A model generated the notes under the pieces. It was not told the DNA's origin. It did no database searches and saw nothing but the letters and a program-made list of their open reading frames with translations. From a virus: DNA of 46,010 bases. A program made the translations under genes and the position numbers. This document shows positions 24,050-33,520 of this stretch, in pieces; positions within the stretch are counted from its first letter, which is position 1; the number at the start of each line of letters is the position of its first letter. The DNA lies in the IMG/VR virus record IMGVR_UViG_3300005265_000744, positions 1 to 46,010 of that record; one strand, 5' to 3'.

Positions 24050-24478
24050 ATGGCTGAAAGATTAGCAGTTCAAGTATTTGAGCTATGGAAACCTGAATTT
24101 GGAGAGATCATACCACCTCAATGGTTTTGGAAAGTTGTTGACGCGTTAGGCTATTTGTATCTGTGGCTTCTAAACTTTAGAGAGGACGTCATGTCCGTAC
24201 TAAACCTAATAGCTCCTGCCACGGAAATCAAAACAATTGAGAAGACAGTTGGTACAACACCTGAGCCACTTTATACTGATGAGCTGACTTGTCATAGAAT
24301 TATAATTCAATCACCACCTGATAACATATACTGCATCTACGTTGGTGATGCTAACGTACAAGCACTTGTCCTAAGACCAAGCGAGAGGCTGACGTTACAA
24401 GTCAGGTCACCAAGCAAGGTCTATGTTAGGTCCGAAGCACAAGCTAGAGTGATAGCCTTGTTTGAAGTAGTTAAGTAG
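24050..24478 (+). CDS. Hypothetical structural-type protein, 142 residues
   Basis: It has a helical, Trp-rich N-terminal third and a small beta domain (about residues 75-142) of the kind used in virion decoration proteins. Its leader GAGGGTCT directly before ATG is shared with the major capsid gene at 26734, suggesting similar strong late expression. The TATA box is CTTTTTATAC at about 24014-24023. Confidence 0.6.
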   Translation: MAERLAVQVFELWKPEFGEIIPPQWFWKVVDALGYLYLWLLNFREDVMSVLNLIAPATEIKTIEKTVGTTPEPLYTDELTCHRIIIQSPPDNIYCIYVGDANVQALVLRPSERLTLQVRSPSKVYVRSEAQARVIALFEVVK

Positions 24479-24483
24479 CAAGT

Positions 24484-25560
24484 ATGCCACACATTAGATT
24501 ACCTGCAATATACTATTTCTATCCAATGTGGCATTTTGTCTCATTCACAAAAGTTGCGAGAAACTATATCGCTGGGCTTCGTCAATATATCAAGGTCTAT
24601 GAAATTGATGAATTAACTTTCTATACATTCAATTTTGAAGCTGGACTACCTGCTATTGTACATCCCTGGTTTTTCGTGGCTGAAAAAAGACCTGAGAGAA
24701 TACTGCAGATCAAGGCAAGAGTCAAGGCATTGATAGGAGTTGATGTTGCTGATACAGACAGGCTTAGCAAGAAGGCTGTTCATCTTGCAAATTTGACCGA
24801 TGCTATGATCGTGCCTAGTACATACTGCAAAGAGGTCTATGAGAAGTCAGGAGTTAAGGTACCAGTCTACGTCGTGCCACATGCTCTTGACCCAATCTAT
24901 TACAGTGGGAAGCTCAAGCCACTTGACCCACAGCTCAGGAAAATCTATGAGCTAAAGCAGAAACGAGGCTACATCTATGTCTTGTACTTTCTGATTCACT
25001 CTGGAATTCGAAAAGGTGCACCTGAAGTCTACGCAGTCATGAGAGAGATACTCCGCATGTTTCCAAATGTTAAACTAGTTGTAAAGCTTGGTGGATTAAC
25101 AGGAATTCATGCAAAGCTCCTGACACAGCTAACAGACCTCTACATTGCAAAGCACTTAAGCGAGCATGACGTTGTTGCACTATACGACATGTGTGACATA
25201 TACTTACTTTTTAGTAGAGGTGGTGGTTTCGAGCTAAACGGACTTGAAGCACTAGCACGTGGACTAGTAGTAATAGCAGGCTGCAGAGGCTCTTGGACAG
25301 ACTATCTACCAGAGTTCTGCCTCATAAGGAAGGTCCATCCAGCACCATGCTTCCTAAATGTTGATCCTGTTAAACACATTCACATTGGCATGGGCTACAG
25401 AGTCGATATCGAAGAGGCAATAGACAAGGTTAAGGACGTTATCGAAAACCTTGACGATTACAAGGCAAGAGTTCGTGAGCATTGGGAGAAGATCAAAGAC
25501 AAATATACTATTAGCAGTGTTGGAAAACAATTCTACGAGGTCATAAGACGCTTTCTCTAG
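24484..25560 (+). CDS. Glycosyltransferase, GT4 type (GT-B fold)
   Basis: This 358-residue protein shows GT-B features: MIVPSTYCKEVYEKSGV and VPHALDP (about residues 110-137), then the donor domain. That domain ends with SEHDVVALYDMCDIYLLFSRGGGFELNGLEALARGLVVIAG (about 218-260), the E-x7-E nucleotide-sugar motif of GT4 enzymes. It lies 5 bases after a structural-type gene. A second GT4 enzyme is at 27267. Virion glycosylation or host surface modification is likely; donor and acceptor are unknown. Rudiviruses also carry several glycosyltransferases. Confidence 0.88.
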   Translation: MPHIRLPAIYYFYPMWHFVSFTKVARNYIAGLRQYIKVYEIDELTFYTFNFEAGLPAIVHPWFFVAEKRPERILQIKARVKALIGVDVADTDRLSKKAVHLANLTDAMIVPSTYCKEVYEKSGVKVPVYVVPHALDPIYYSGKLKPLDPQLRKIYELKQKRGYIYVLYFLIHSGIRKGAPEVYAVMREILRMFPNVKLVVKLGGLTGIHAKLLTQLTDLYIAKHLSEHDVVALYDMCDIYLLFSRGGGFELNGLEALARGLVVIAGCRGSWTDYLPEFCLIRKVHPAPCFLNVDPVKHIHIGMGYRVDIEEAIDKVKDVIENLDDYKARVREHWEKIKDKYTISSVGKQFYEVIRRFL

Positions 25561-25587
25561 CATTTAAGAATTTTTAGCTGCTCAACA

Positions 25588-25902
25588 ATGCTTAATTTAG
25601 AACTACCAACAGTGCTGAATAAAATCTTGAACAAGTATGGCGACTACATACAAGACAGCAGGACAAGGCTCACACTATTAGCTGAACTGAGATCAATACA
25701 CATTTTAGTCCTTGAAGGACAAATGACACTAGATGAGGCCGAGAAAGCTGTCAGAGAGCTGCTAGACATTTTACTGCCTGAAGGCACACCTGAAGATGTA
25801 AAGAATGGAATTGTGGAAGAGTACATGAAGCTTCTGAGATATCACTTTAGAACAAGAGTTGTAACAAGGCAGAGAAGGGCTGGAACAGGTTTTTCACTTT
25901 AA
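25588..25902 (+). CDS. Helical hypothetical protein, 104 residues
   Basis: The protein is almost entirely alpha-helical, with an amphipathic pattern (LDEAEKAVRELLDILL) and an Arg-rich C-terminus (RTRVVTRQRRAGTG). A TATA-like CATTTAAG lies at 25561. Its last 9 bases overlap the convergent gene at 25894. Function is unknown. Confidence 0.6.
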   Translation: MLNLELPTVLNKILNKYGDYIQDSRTRLTLLAELRSIHILVLEGQMTLDEAEKAVRELLDILLPEGTPEDVKNGIVEEYMKLLRYHFRTRVVTRQRRAGTGFSL

Positions 25903-26109
25903 GAGCACTTCAACTACTTGTGTCATAACATCAAAACATTTTTCCTTAGACACCTTCTTTTCCTCACATTTCTTCACGAGAGCAGCAAATACTCCAAGTG
26001 CTAGCTGAATACAATCTGCCTCACGTTCAATATCAAGTTTAGTACATGCTTCTTGAAACTTTTGATAGATCTTTTTGTCAACCCATGCACGAGCCTCAGG
26101 CATGTGCAT
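25894..26109 (-). CDS. Small helical protein, 71 residues, possible ribbon-helix-helix
   Basis: ARAWVDKKIYQKFQEACTKL, followed by a second helix (DCIQLALGVFAALVKKC), fits the strand-helix-helix order of small ribbon-helix-helix regulators, though the match is weak. It starts at ATG 26109 or ATG 26103. It follows the 26116-26586 gene by 6 bases, probably in one operon. Confidence 0.5.
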   Translation of the reverse strand: MHMPEARAWVDKKIYQKFQEACTKLDIEREADCIQLALGVFAALVKKCEEKKVSKEKCFDVMTQVVEVLLK

Positions 26110-26115
26110 TCACCA

Positions 26116-26586
26116 CTACTGTGTAGATTTGTTCTCTTCCCGTTCTTGTGCTTGACTTTGCTGCTCTTGCTCTCTCTTAATTGCTTCAATGTCTGGGTAG
26201 TAAACATTATCAACACTTATTACAAGGACAGGCAGCATCTTGTTATTGTATTTCTGACTAATGCTAAACTCGATTAAGCAGCCTGTTTGACGTTGAATCT
26301 TTCTGAAAATGCCTTCGGCAAGTCGTCCAATTTGCTTGAAGGCAGTGTCAATTTTGTCAAAAATAATTTGTCTTAACCTACTTTCATCTAGCTTGAGAAT
26401 CTCTTCCTTCTCAGGAACTATAGGAAGTCCTGCTTTCACTTCAATTGGTGCAGAATAGGCTTGTTCAAGGTCTGATTTTGTCTCCTCGAAGATTGTCACT
26501 GTCTTATTCGAAGTTGTTCTCTCTTGCTCACGTCCTGACTGACTGGAGTGTGCGACTTCATCGTTCACCCTCTTGCTCATTTTCAT
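26116..26586 (-). CDS. Hypothetical protein, 156 residues
   Basis: The N-terminus is polar and disordered. A central helical and strand segment spans about residues 65-130, and the C-terminus is very Gln/Glu-rich. TTTTTAAAG (minus strand, about 26609) serves as the TATA box for a leaderless start at 26586. It is divergent from the capsid gene. Confidence 0.6.
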   Translation of the reverse strand: MKMSKRVNDEVAHSSQSGREQERTTSNKTVTIFEETKSDLEQAYSAPIEVKAGLPIVPEKEEILKLDESRLRQIIFDKIDTAFKQIGRLAEGIFRKIQRQTGCLIEFSISQKYNNKMLPVLVISVDNVYYPDIEAIKREQEQQSQAQEREENKSTQ

Positions 26587-26733
26587 TTAAAAAAGCTTCA
26601 AGGGCTTTAAAAAGGCTGACTTTTTTGAAAGCTTCGCAATTTCATATAACCCCTTATACTCCTACGTAATACTACCTATACTAGATTTTCTAAGATTTAA
26701 GCAAAGTCTCGTTGTGAGCTTTATCGAGGGTCT

Positions 26734-27108
26734 ATGCCACTGTATAGAACAGGTGTAGATAGATTCAAGAAGTGGAGTGCAAAGTTCGTACCTGACACAG
26801 TAGCTGCGAGATTCACACAGGTAAAGGATGTTGCAATGGACAGAGGTCAGGCTGGACTACTGAAGTTTGCTGATGCACAGGACCTAATTAGACCAATACT
26901 AGACAAGTATGGCATCACAGGTCCAGACAGAGCAAAGTACATCGGTTTCGCAAACAAGCTACTGAAGCACGTAGCAAGACATGGAGGTGCTGCAATGAGC
27001 GTAATTGCTGCAGGCCTAAAGGCATACTACGTCCAGGCATATAAGGCAGACCCAGCAATACTAGACGAGATTATCAACGTTATCGCAGGTATCGTCCTAG
27101 CATACTAA
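26734..27108 (+). CDS. Major capsid protein, rudivirus (SIRV)-type
   Basis: This 124-residue, nearly all-helical protein aligns by eye with SIRV-type rod-virus coat proteins as I recall them. Both have KW-x-AKF near the N-terminus, YGITGP-x-RA-x-Y in the middle and AGLKAYYV-x-AY-x-A-x-P-x2-LD at the C-terminus. In that family the protein forms a helical bundle that wraps A-form DNA in a rod-shaped virion. A second copy of the domain forms the N-terminus of the 156-1844 protein. The leader has CGAGGGTCT before ATG and a TTTAAG TATA-like box at about 26695. A long T-rich terminator follows, which fits a highly expressed single gene. Confidence 0.9.
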   Translation: MPLYRTGVDRFKKWSAKFVPDTVAARFTQVKDVAMDRGQAGLLKFADAQDLIRPILDKYGITGPDRAKYIGFANKLLKHVARHGGAAMSVIAAGLKAYYVQAYKADPAILDEIINVIAGIVLAY

Positions 27109-27150
27109 GCAACCTAAAAACTAATTTCTAACCCAAACTCGAATCGAAAA

Positions 27151-27200
27151 CCCTCTCTTTCCTTTCTCTTCCTTTTTCCTCTTTTTCTAATTCCTTTTCA
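27151..27200 (+). terminator. T/pyrimidine-rich terminator after the capsid gene
   Basis: About 50 bases are almost pure pyrimidine, with several T runs of 3-5 (CCTTTCTCTTCC, then CCTCTTTTTC). Archaeal RNA polymerase terminates at such T runs without a hairpin. No other gene in the window is followed by so long a tract, matching the need for a strong stop after the coat protein gene. Confidence 0.75.
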
Positions 27201-27266
27201 TGCTCTATCTAATCTGTTCAAACTTGCTAGATTTCTATATAACCATATTATCTTAGCCTAGTCTTG

Positions 27267-28310
27267 ATGCGCTTATTGATCTACACTTCTAAAGCAACTA
27301 GTTTGTCTGAAGTTGGTCGTCAGATCGGTAAAGTAGCAGAGCAGATGGGCTATTCGGTTACTCTTCACAGGCATGCTCTCTTCGTGTTTGATTGGAGGAG
27401 ATATTGTGATGCAGCAATTTTCATCTTTCCATATAACCCACACATAATGGGTTCCTACATGTTACAATACTACGAGGCAAAGAAAGTTGGTGTTAAGGTT
27501 CTGTGGTATGGCACAATCGAGGGCAAAATCAACAAGGTTCTGATACCAGAATGGGTTAGACGTGAGATTGAATGTGTAGCTTGTTCGAACTATGTTAGAA
27601 AGAAGCTTGAAGAGGCTGGAATCAAGGTTGTAGACGTCGTTCTTCACGGTTATCCAGAATGGGAGCTTGAACAAGCATGCTCACTTGCTCCAAAGCTGCG
27701 TGATAAGTTAAAGCAGGAATTTGGCGATAAAGTATTCTTTGCTGTTGTAGCTGATGATAATCCTAGAAAAGCACTTGACAAGATTATTGAAGCAGTTAAA
27801 ATACTGAGTGAAAAGAGAGACGACTTTGTTGTCTTGTTCCTGTCAAAGAATAGTGTTCTAAGGAAGATAGCAGGAGTACCAAACACTGCATTTGTTGGTG
27901 AATTTGGCACTAGGTCACACTATGAAATACTTGCATTTTACAGAGCATGCGACTACTTACTATTTCCATCATATAGTGAAGGTTTTGGACTACCAGTCCT
28001 TGAGGCAAATGCAGTGGGTGTGCCTGCAGTAATCAATAAGTTACCAGTATTCGAAGAGTTTGCAGACCTTGAGCATAACATTGTGATTTCTCCATCTGAA
28101 ATGAGATATGTTGATTTAAATGATGGAATACTCTATGAATTTTTCATATATGATGCGAGAGAGTTGGCAGATGCATTGGACTATGCTATTGATATTAGGA
28201 AGAATTATCCGTCACAGTACGTTGACATGTCTATCAAGGTTTGTAAAAAGGTCAAGGATCTCACAAGCACTAACCAGTACACTAAGTTGCTATCTCTGTT
28301 GGCTAAGTGA
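27267..28310 (+). CDS. Glycosyltransferase, GT4 type
   Basis: This 347-residue protein starts at ATG 27267, about 30 bases after TATA (CTATATAA, 27234-27241). The N-terminal Rossmann half begins MRLLIYTSKATSLSEVGRQIG. The donor half has VFFAVVADDNPRKALDKIIEAV (about 152-173) and the signature SYSEGFGLPVLEANAVGVPAVI (about 235-256) with the E-x7-E pair. It follows the coat gene. With the GT4 at 24484 it probably acts on coat or surface glycans. The donor sugar is unknown. Confidence 0.9.
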   Translation: MRLLIYTSKATSLSEVGRQIGKVAEQMGYSVTLHRHALFVFDWRRYCDAAIFIFPYNPHIMGSYMLQYYEAKKVGVKVLWYGTIEGKINKVLIPEWVRREIECVACSNYVRKKLEEAGIKVVDVVLHGYPEWELEQACSLAPKLRDKLKQEFGDKVFFAVVADDNPRKALDKIIEAVKILSEKRDDFVVLFLSKNSVLRKIAGVPNTAFVGEFGTRSHYEILAFYRACDYLLFPSYSEGFGLPVLEANAVGVPAVINKLPVFEEFADLEHNIVISPSEMRYVDLNDGILYEFFIYDARELADALDYAIDIRKNYPSQYVDMSIKVCKKVKDLTSTNQYTKLLSLLAK

Positions 28311-28347
28311 TATCTATTTAAAAATGATGAAAACTGAGCAACCAAGC

Positions 28348-28620
28348 ATGTCAACACAGATTGACATTGCTAGGACACAGATTCAGAGTCCACAAATTGT
28401 CAATTCACAGGTACAGCAAACTCCTGAACAGCAGCTTGCACAAGAAATCCAGGGTATCTTAGCAGAAATGTTTAGAATTAGCAACGAGCTTGCAATAGAG
28501 CTTGCGACAAGTGATTGTGACTATGCTAAGTCTGGAAAATGTCCAATCGCAAATGCTGCAAGAGAACTTGTTAAGCAGCTAAAGAGACTTGCAGAGATCC
28601 ACAAACGAACAAAAACTTAA
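28348..28620 (+). CDS. Helical hypothetical protein, 90 residues
   Basis: The start ATG 28348 is 30 bases after the TATA box (CTATTTAAAA, 28315-28324). The longer open frame beginning at 28120 runs through the glycosyltransferase gene and is not credible. The N-terminus is Gln-rich. Helices follow, with two Cys (DCDYAKSGKC). Unknown, in the structural region. Confidence 0.6.
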   Translation: MSTQIDIARTQIQSPQIVNSQVQQTPEQQLAQEIQGILAEMFRISNELAIELATSDCDYAKSGKCPIANAARELVKQLKRLAEIHKRTKT

Positions 28621-28644
28621 ACTCATTACTCGTAAGAGATGTGA

Positions 28645-29040
28645 ATGAGTCCTGACAAACTAATTTTCAAACCAGATTCAAAACCATTTAGAAAACCCAC
28701 TGCTAAACCTAGTGGAGAGCCTAGAATTCCTGCTGAAGAGATCGATAGTATTGTTGACTTTGCCGCTAAGGTAACAGACATTGAGCAGATTGCTACTCCA
28801 ATTAGGATCATTTGGAGGGACATCGAGATCAGAATTCTTGAAGTAACTCCTATTCCATTTCCAAACCAAAAAGGCAGACAGTACGTCGTAACGGTTCAAT
28901 TCAAGCATAGGGATCACTTAACTAAGCCATTTCCTATTGTCTGTGAGGACATTGTTGACTTTATTAAGAAGCTGAGAGCTGAGATCTACAGGTTTAAATC
29001 GATAAAGTTCTTGCTACCTGACACAACAAGGCACCTCTAG
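28645..29040 (+). CDS. Hypothetical protein, 131 residues
   Basis: It has a Pro/Lys-rich flexible N-terminus (about residues 1-30) and an alpha/beta body (VTVQFKHRDHLTKPFPIVCEDIVDFIKKL). A CTTAAAC TATA-like box at about 28616 fits a leaderless start. Unknown. Confidence 0.6.
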   Translation: MSPDKLIFKPDSKPFRKPTAKPSGEPRIPAEEIDSIVDFAAKVTDIEQIATPIRIIWRDIEIRILEVTPIPFPNQKGRQYVVTVQFKHRDHLTKPFPIVCEDIVDFIKKLRAEIYRFKSIKFLLPDTTRHL

Positions 29041-29097
29041 TTTAACCTCTGAGCAAAGCCTTTTTTATTTCAACTTTTCTATAGTTATTGAGTATCC

Positions 29098-32000
29098 TTG
29101 ACTGTCGAGCAGATACAATTAACAAGAGAGGAACTTGAGAACTTAGCACGTCTTATTTGTCTAGCTTTTAGGCTCAACGATACTACCGGATTTATTACAT
29201 ATGTTGAAACACCCGAACAGAAAACACTTCGTATAATCTACATTGAGAAGCTAGAAGACCTTCCACAATACATTGATTTGGAGAGGCTTGCACACGAGTT
29301 GCCTGAGCCTGTTCATGGCATTGCAGATCCATTTGGTCAGCTCATACAGACAATTTCTAACTTGTTTAAGTCCTGGTTTGATTGGCTGTGGAACCAGATA
29401 AATGAGCATGTAGTAAAGCCGTTCACAACATTCTTTGAAAACATACTGTCAGGACTAAGTACAATAATTAATGTTTCAGGAACATTCCTACAAAACTTAG
29501 TAGCTGTAATCAACGAGTATATTGTAAGGCCAATTGGCAGCATCATACAGAATGTTATAGATGGGATTAGGCAGTTATGGAATCAGCTCGATAAGCTAGG
29601 TACAACAATAGTAGACTACTTTACAAAGACATTACCTTACTTACTTAGTTCACTTGGTGCTCAGATACTCAATGCGCTAAATGCTATTTGGGTTAACATT
29701 AGAGATGCTTTAAGCTGGTTAGCAAATCAGTTAAGTAGCCTCATATTAAGTGTTGCGACGAGTGTTAGAACCCTATTCAACTATGTTGTTGATTTCTTTA
29801 CGAAAACACTGCCAAACTTCTTTGCCAACATAGTTAATCAGATTTGGAGAGGAATTCAGTGGCTACACAGGCAGATAACAGTAGCATTTAACAATTTATT
29901 GAAATACTTATCAGATACATTTGGGAGTCTAGCAGAGTTTATTACAAAGACATTGCCAAACATGGTTGCACAGATTGGTCAACAGTTAATAAAGACTCTA
30001 CAAGGTATGTGGAATAGTATAGTAAATACGGTAACACAGCTTGGTCAGAGGCTTTGGAGTGGTATTCAACTTGTATGGAATACTTTAGTTCAGATTGGTC
30101 AGCAAGTTGCTCAGACTATTACAAATGCGTTTTCAACTGTTGCTAATGCGATAAAGGTGTTTGCAAACTATCTGAGTGGATTTGTTAATGCGATTCTAAA
30201 GTTCCCTGAATGGTTCCCAAAGTGGTTCTATGAAAATATTGCGAAGCCAATTTCAGATGCGCTAAGTGGTCTTGCAAAGTGGCTATGGGATCACATGCCT
30301 GCCGCTATAAGAGAGGCATTCATAAAGATTAGAGAGTTCTTTGAGAGGGCTTGGGACTTCTTAACTAAGACCTTACCAGAGTTCTTCAGTAAACTATATG
30401 AGGGTCTTGTCGACTTTGCTAAGAATCCAGCAAAGTGGTTTGCTGAGTATGTTATGAAGCCAATGTGGAATGCAATTGTTAGCCTTGGTCCAGAGATTGT
30501 GAAAACTATAGGAGACTTTGGCAAGGTTGTGCTTGAGGGTCTAAAGCAGTATGCTGAAATGTTGAAAAATGTTGCAAAGAGTGTTGTTGAGTTTCTTGCT
30601 AACTTAGTTTTGTCTATCGGCAATGTATTTAAGGCCTTGTTTGATCCATTCTTAACACCACTAAGACAAGCATTCACTACGCTAACATCAACACTCAGTA
30701 GGAAGGTACGCGAAATTGCTGAGAAGAGGTTTACTATGGGTGGTGAGCTATCGGTATTCATTCCAGTTGCAGTAACATTGCTTGAGAACATTTTCATCCC
30801 ATTTGCAATTGGCTTTGCACTTCAAATGGCTGCAAACATGATGCCAAAGGTTAGGTTAAGGATTCAGCCATTTGGAGTTGGAGCAGGTGTTGAGATCAAC
30901 CTGAGCAAAGCAATTGAAAAACTTGGTAAGTTCTTCAGTGACATAAGCAGAGAGATTGCACAAGGCTATGTAATTGGTTTTGGCATGGCGTTTGGAGAGG
31001 CATTGCTAGAAGGTGTAAGACACTATGTCAACATGCAGCTAAGAAATGTTGTTCCAATTGAAATACCAACATTAACAGAGGGTAAGCACCTGCTAGAGAG
31101 GGCATATGCAATAGATGCTAAGTTCAATGAAGTACTTAAGAAGTATCGTGAATGGCTTGCAATGAGAGGATTTGCAGACTATATAATTGATCTTATTGCA
31201 AGAAAGCCTGAAGAATATGCAATTTATGTAACAGATAGGTTTGGTCAACAGAGGTTAGTACCACTTGCATACATCTACGAGATTCCAACAGTAAGCGAGC
31301 TATGTAGGATGATGGTTCACGACATCTTTGGTAGTCTAGAGGACTTTGAGAAGTTAATGCGTGCACGCGGTATATGTCCTGACATTGCCAAGCTGTTCTA
31401 TTTCCTACACTTCAAGTATCCAAGTCCTGAGAAGCTGTGGGAATTTGTATGTAGGTGTATTGCAGGCGAGACATGGTTTATACCAACAGACGAAATGATG
31501 GCCGAAGCCAAGTCTGAGGCCGAGAAGGTTGGTGCGTTCGTTCCTATTGCTCCTGCTAAGCTAGGAGAGGCAATATCCAAGCCTGAAGTTGCAAAGCTGG
31601 TATTCAGAGCATTTAGCACTTACATGAAGTGGCATGACTATGCAAAGTTTGCATGGGTTAGAGACTTCACAAGCGATAACTGGTTGATAATTGACGTACT
31701 AGCGGACATTCCAGGAAAGATTGACTTAAGGTGGATGTCGAGGTGGGGTATCTTTGAGGCATGGGCTGCATGGGGTATCACGACAACTGATAGAATTGAG
31801 GACATTATCAAGAAGGCATTGAATAAGCCTGCTGAGCCGGTTTACGAGAGACTTGCAAAGATGCTTGAGCAGCCTGCTATTGAGATGGACGTGAGGCAGT
31901 ACTGTAGACTACTACAAGCAGACAGGCTGCACCCACTTTGGGTACCATTTGTGGCGGTAGCCGAGACAATCAATGCACTGACTGAGGAGAGAACACTGCT

Positions 32001-33375
32001 AAGGACCGGATTCTGGAACTTGTTCAAGGAAGGACTATTCGACATTAGTGCAATGAACAAGTTGTTTGCTGGATTCTTCACTGTCAAGTTCAAGGTTGCA
32101 TACTTCGATCCAGTGAACTACAAGTGGGTTGACGCAGACTTCAACATACCTGTCATGTTCTTGCCTGCTGAGGCAAAGCTAATCGAGATCAGAGCTACGA
32201 TGGACAGGGCTGTCGACCTATGGAGAGACCTGATGAGAGAAGTCTTTAGCGGTATCAGACATGCAGTATGGACACCTGATGAGGCAATGAACATCCTAAA
32301 GTACTTCGTTAAGAAGGAGGGTAAACTGCCATTTACATATAAGCTTGAGAAGTCTCTAAGTGAATGGTTCAAAGAAGCCATCAGGAAGATTTCAGGTAAG
32401 GAAGTTGAGCTACCAGTTGACACAGACTGGGTTAACCTCTACATGTTCATCTTCAGGACAGCATATGAAGTTGAGAAGGTCTTAAGACTAAGATACTGGT
32501 TGGTCAGAATCGTAGCATGGGCTATCTACAGGCTTGCTTACGGCTACGTAACAAAAGAGGATATTGAAAAGCTTGTTAAGATAGTTCAGGAGAAGGCTAA
32601 GCTGACACAGTACGAGGCAGATGCAATTAGAGAGATCGCAGACTTACTAGTTGGCATTGCGAGACGTGAGTATATTCCAACTCCAATGATGATGGCAAGC
32701 ATTGTTGAGGTAGTGCCTGAGGCAAAGAAGCTTGTTGATGAGGTCCTAAGGAAGAGAGGTGTACCACCTGAGTGGATCCCAATTTGGAAAAAGTACATTG
32801 AGATTCGTCCATTAGTGAACGAGCTGACTAGGTGGAGGACAAGACTTGAAACAGTATTCAGCTATGGTGCACTCAGCTACAAGAAGTTTGAGAACTTGAT
32901 CTCGATACTGAGAAACTACGGTTGGACTAACGAAGAGCTAAATGTTGAAACGAATATTGCACTGCTGTATAGGTGGCAGAGGATCTTCGCTCAGATTATA
33001 CCAAGTCCAATTGGCTTGACAGGATACTATAGATATGTGCAGGATGCGATGCAGTTCCTGACTAAGAAGCTAGATGCAATACTAGAGCTTGATGTTCTTA
33101 AGCACTTCATGAGACCTGAAGAAGCAAGAAGACTAATTGATACAATCAAGAACTTCTACATCAAGCTTGCAATTAACAGGAGTGTCTACCCAGATGTGAG
33201 AGGCTACATCAATGACCTGATTAGAGCATACGAGTATGGTATAATTGATGATGCAACGTTGATGAGAGAGCTTGAAACACTTAAGCAGTATGGCATAAAT
33301 GATGAGAACATCAAGTTGATTATAAAGAGAGCAAAGTTGAGAAGAGCAATTCGTCAGGCAAGATATGCACGCTAG
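29098..33375 (+). CDS. Very large amphipathic-helical virion protein, 1425 residues
   Basis: This is the largest gene. Residues 1-85 form a small domain. About 85-540 is a long run of amphipathic, Trp-rich helices with a recurring F-x-TKTLP motif near residues 172, 232, 281 and 420. About 553-590 is a hydrophobic stretch (FIPVAVTLLENIFIPFAIGFAL). The rest is helical with a conserved-looking, charged C-terminal domain. The start TTG 29098 is about 30 bases after a TTTTTTATT box. Rod-shaped archaeal viruses carry one very large structural protein at the virion ends, and this is the positional candidate. The helical repeats also recall tape-measure or membrane-penetrating proteins. Confidence 0.75.
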   Translation: MTVEQIQLTREELENLARLICLAFRLNDTTGFITYVETPEQKTLRIIYIEKLEDLPQYIDLERLAHELPEPVHGIADPFGQLIQTISNLFKSWFDWLWNQINEHVVKPFTTFFENILSGLSTIINVSGTFLQNLVAVINEYIVRPIGSIIQNVIDGIRQLWNQLDKLGTTIVDYFTKTLPYLLSSLGAQILNALNAIWVNIRDALSWLANQLSSLILSVATSVRTLFNYVVDFFTKTLPNFFANIVNQIWRGIQWLHRQITVAFNNLLKYLSDTFGSLAEFITKTLPNMVAQIGQQLIKTLQGMWNSIVNTVTQLGQRLWSGIQLVWNTLVQIGQQVAQTITNAFSTVANAIKVFANYLSGFVNAILKFPEWFPKWFYENIAKPISDALSGLAKWLWDHMPAAIREAFIKIREFFERAWDFLTKTLPEFFSKLYEGLVDFAKNPAKWFAEYVMKPMWNAIVSLGPEIVKTIGDFGKVVLEGLKQYAEMLKNVAKSVVEFLANLVLSIGNVFKALFDPFLTPLRQAFTTLTSTLSRKVREIAEKRFTMGGELSVFIPVAVTLLENIFIPFAIGFALQMAANMMPKVRLRIQPFGVGAGVEINLSKAIEKLGKFFSDISREIAQGYVIGFGMAFGEALLEGVRHYVNMQLRNVVPIEIPTLTEGKHLLERAYAIDAKFNEVLKKYREWLAMRGFADYIIDLIARKPEEYAIYVTDRFGQQRLVPLAYIYEIPTVSELCRMMVHDIFGSLEDFEKLMRARGICPDIAKLFYFLHFKYPSPEKLWEFVCRCIAGETWFIPTDEMMAEAKSEAEKVGAFVPIAPAKLGEAISKPEVAKLVFRAFSTYMKWHDYAKFAWVRDFTSDNWLIIDVLADIPGKIDLRWMSRWGIFEAWAAWGITTTDRIEDIIKKALNKPAEPVYERLAKMLEQPAIEMDVRQYCRLLQADRLHPLWVPFVAVAETINALTEERTLLRTGFWNLFKEGLFDISAMNKLFAGFFTVKFKVAYFDPVNYKWVDADFNIPVMFLPAEAKLIEIRATMDRAVDLWRDLMREVFSGIRHAVWTPDEAMNILKYFVKKEGKLPFTYKLEKSLSEWFKEAIRKISGKEVELPVDTDWVNLYMFIFRTAYEVEKVLRLRYWLVRIVAWAIYRLAYGYVTKEDIEKLVKIVQEKAKLTQYEADAIREIADLLVGIARREYIPTPMMMASIVEVVPEAKKLVDEVLRKRGVPPEWIPIWKKYIEIRPLVNELTRWRTRLETVFSYGALSYKKFENLISILRNYGWTNEELNVETNIALLYRWQRIFAQIIPSPIGLTGYYRYVQDAMQFLTKKLDAILELDVLKHFMRPEEARRLIDTIKNFYIKLAINRSVYPDVRGYINDLIRAYEYGIIDDATLMRELETLKQYGINDENIKLIIKRAKLRRAIRQARYAR

Positions 33376-33520
33376 TGTTAACAATCTTGTAGAACTTCTC
33401 TGTTAAACAATCAGCTATTTTTAACAAAGCCGAAACAAGTTCAAGATACCAACAAGCAACTAAAAATCCAATGAATATAGTGATAATAAGTAGTAGTATC
33501 AAATCCACAACATTGTACAT
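33320..33520 (-). CDS. Small membrane protein, 66 residues
   Basis: One or two hydrophobic segments at the N-terminus (VDLILLLIITIFIGFLVACWYLELV) are followed by an amphipathic helix. ATG 33520 overlaps the upstream TGA (TGATG), so it is coupled to the 33520-34014 regulator. Its end overlaps the 1425-residue gene on the opposite strand by 56 bases. A role in membrane change or egress is possible but unproven. Confidence 0.55.
   Translation of the reverse strand: MYNVVDLILLLIITIFIGFLVACWYLELVSALLKIADCLTEKFYKIVNTSVHILPDELLFSTLLSL

Noticed and set aside
28120-28347. Upstream extension of the 28348 gene
   Set aside because: It lies inside the glycosyltransferase gene in another frame. A TATA box at 28315 sets the start at 28348.
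30291-30797. 168-codon minus-strand frame
   Set aside because: It is antisense to the 1425-residue gene, with a Ser/Asn/Phe-rich shadow composition and no promoter.
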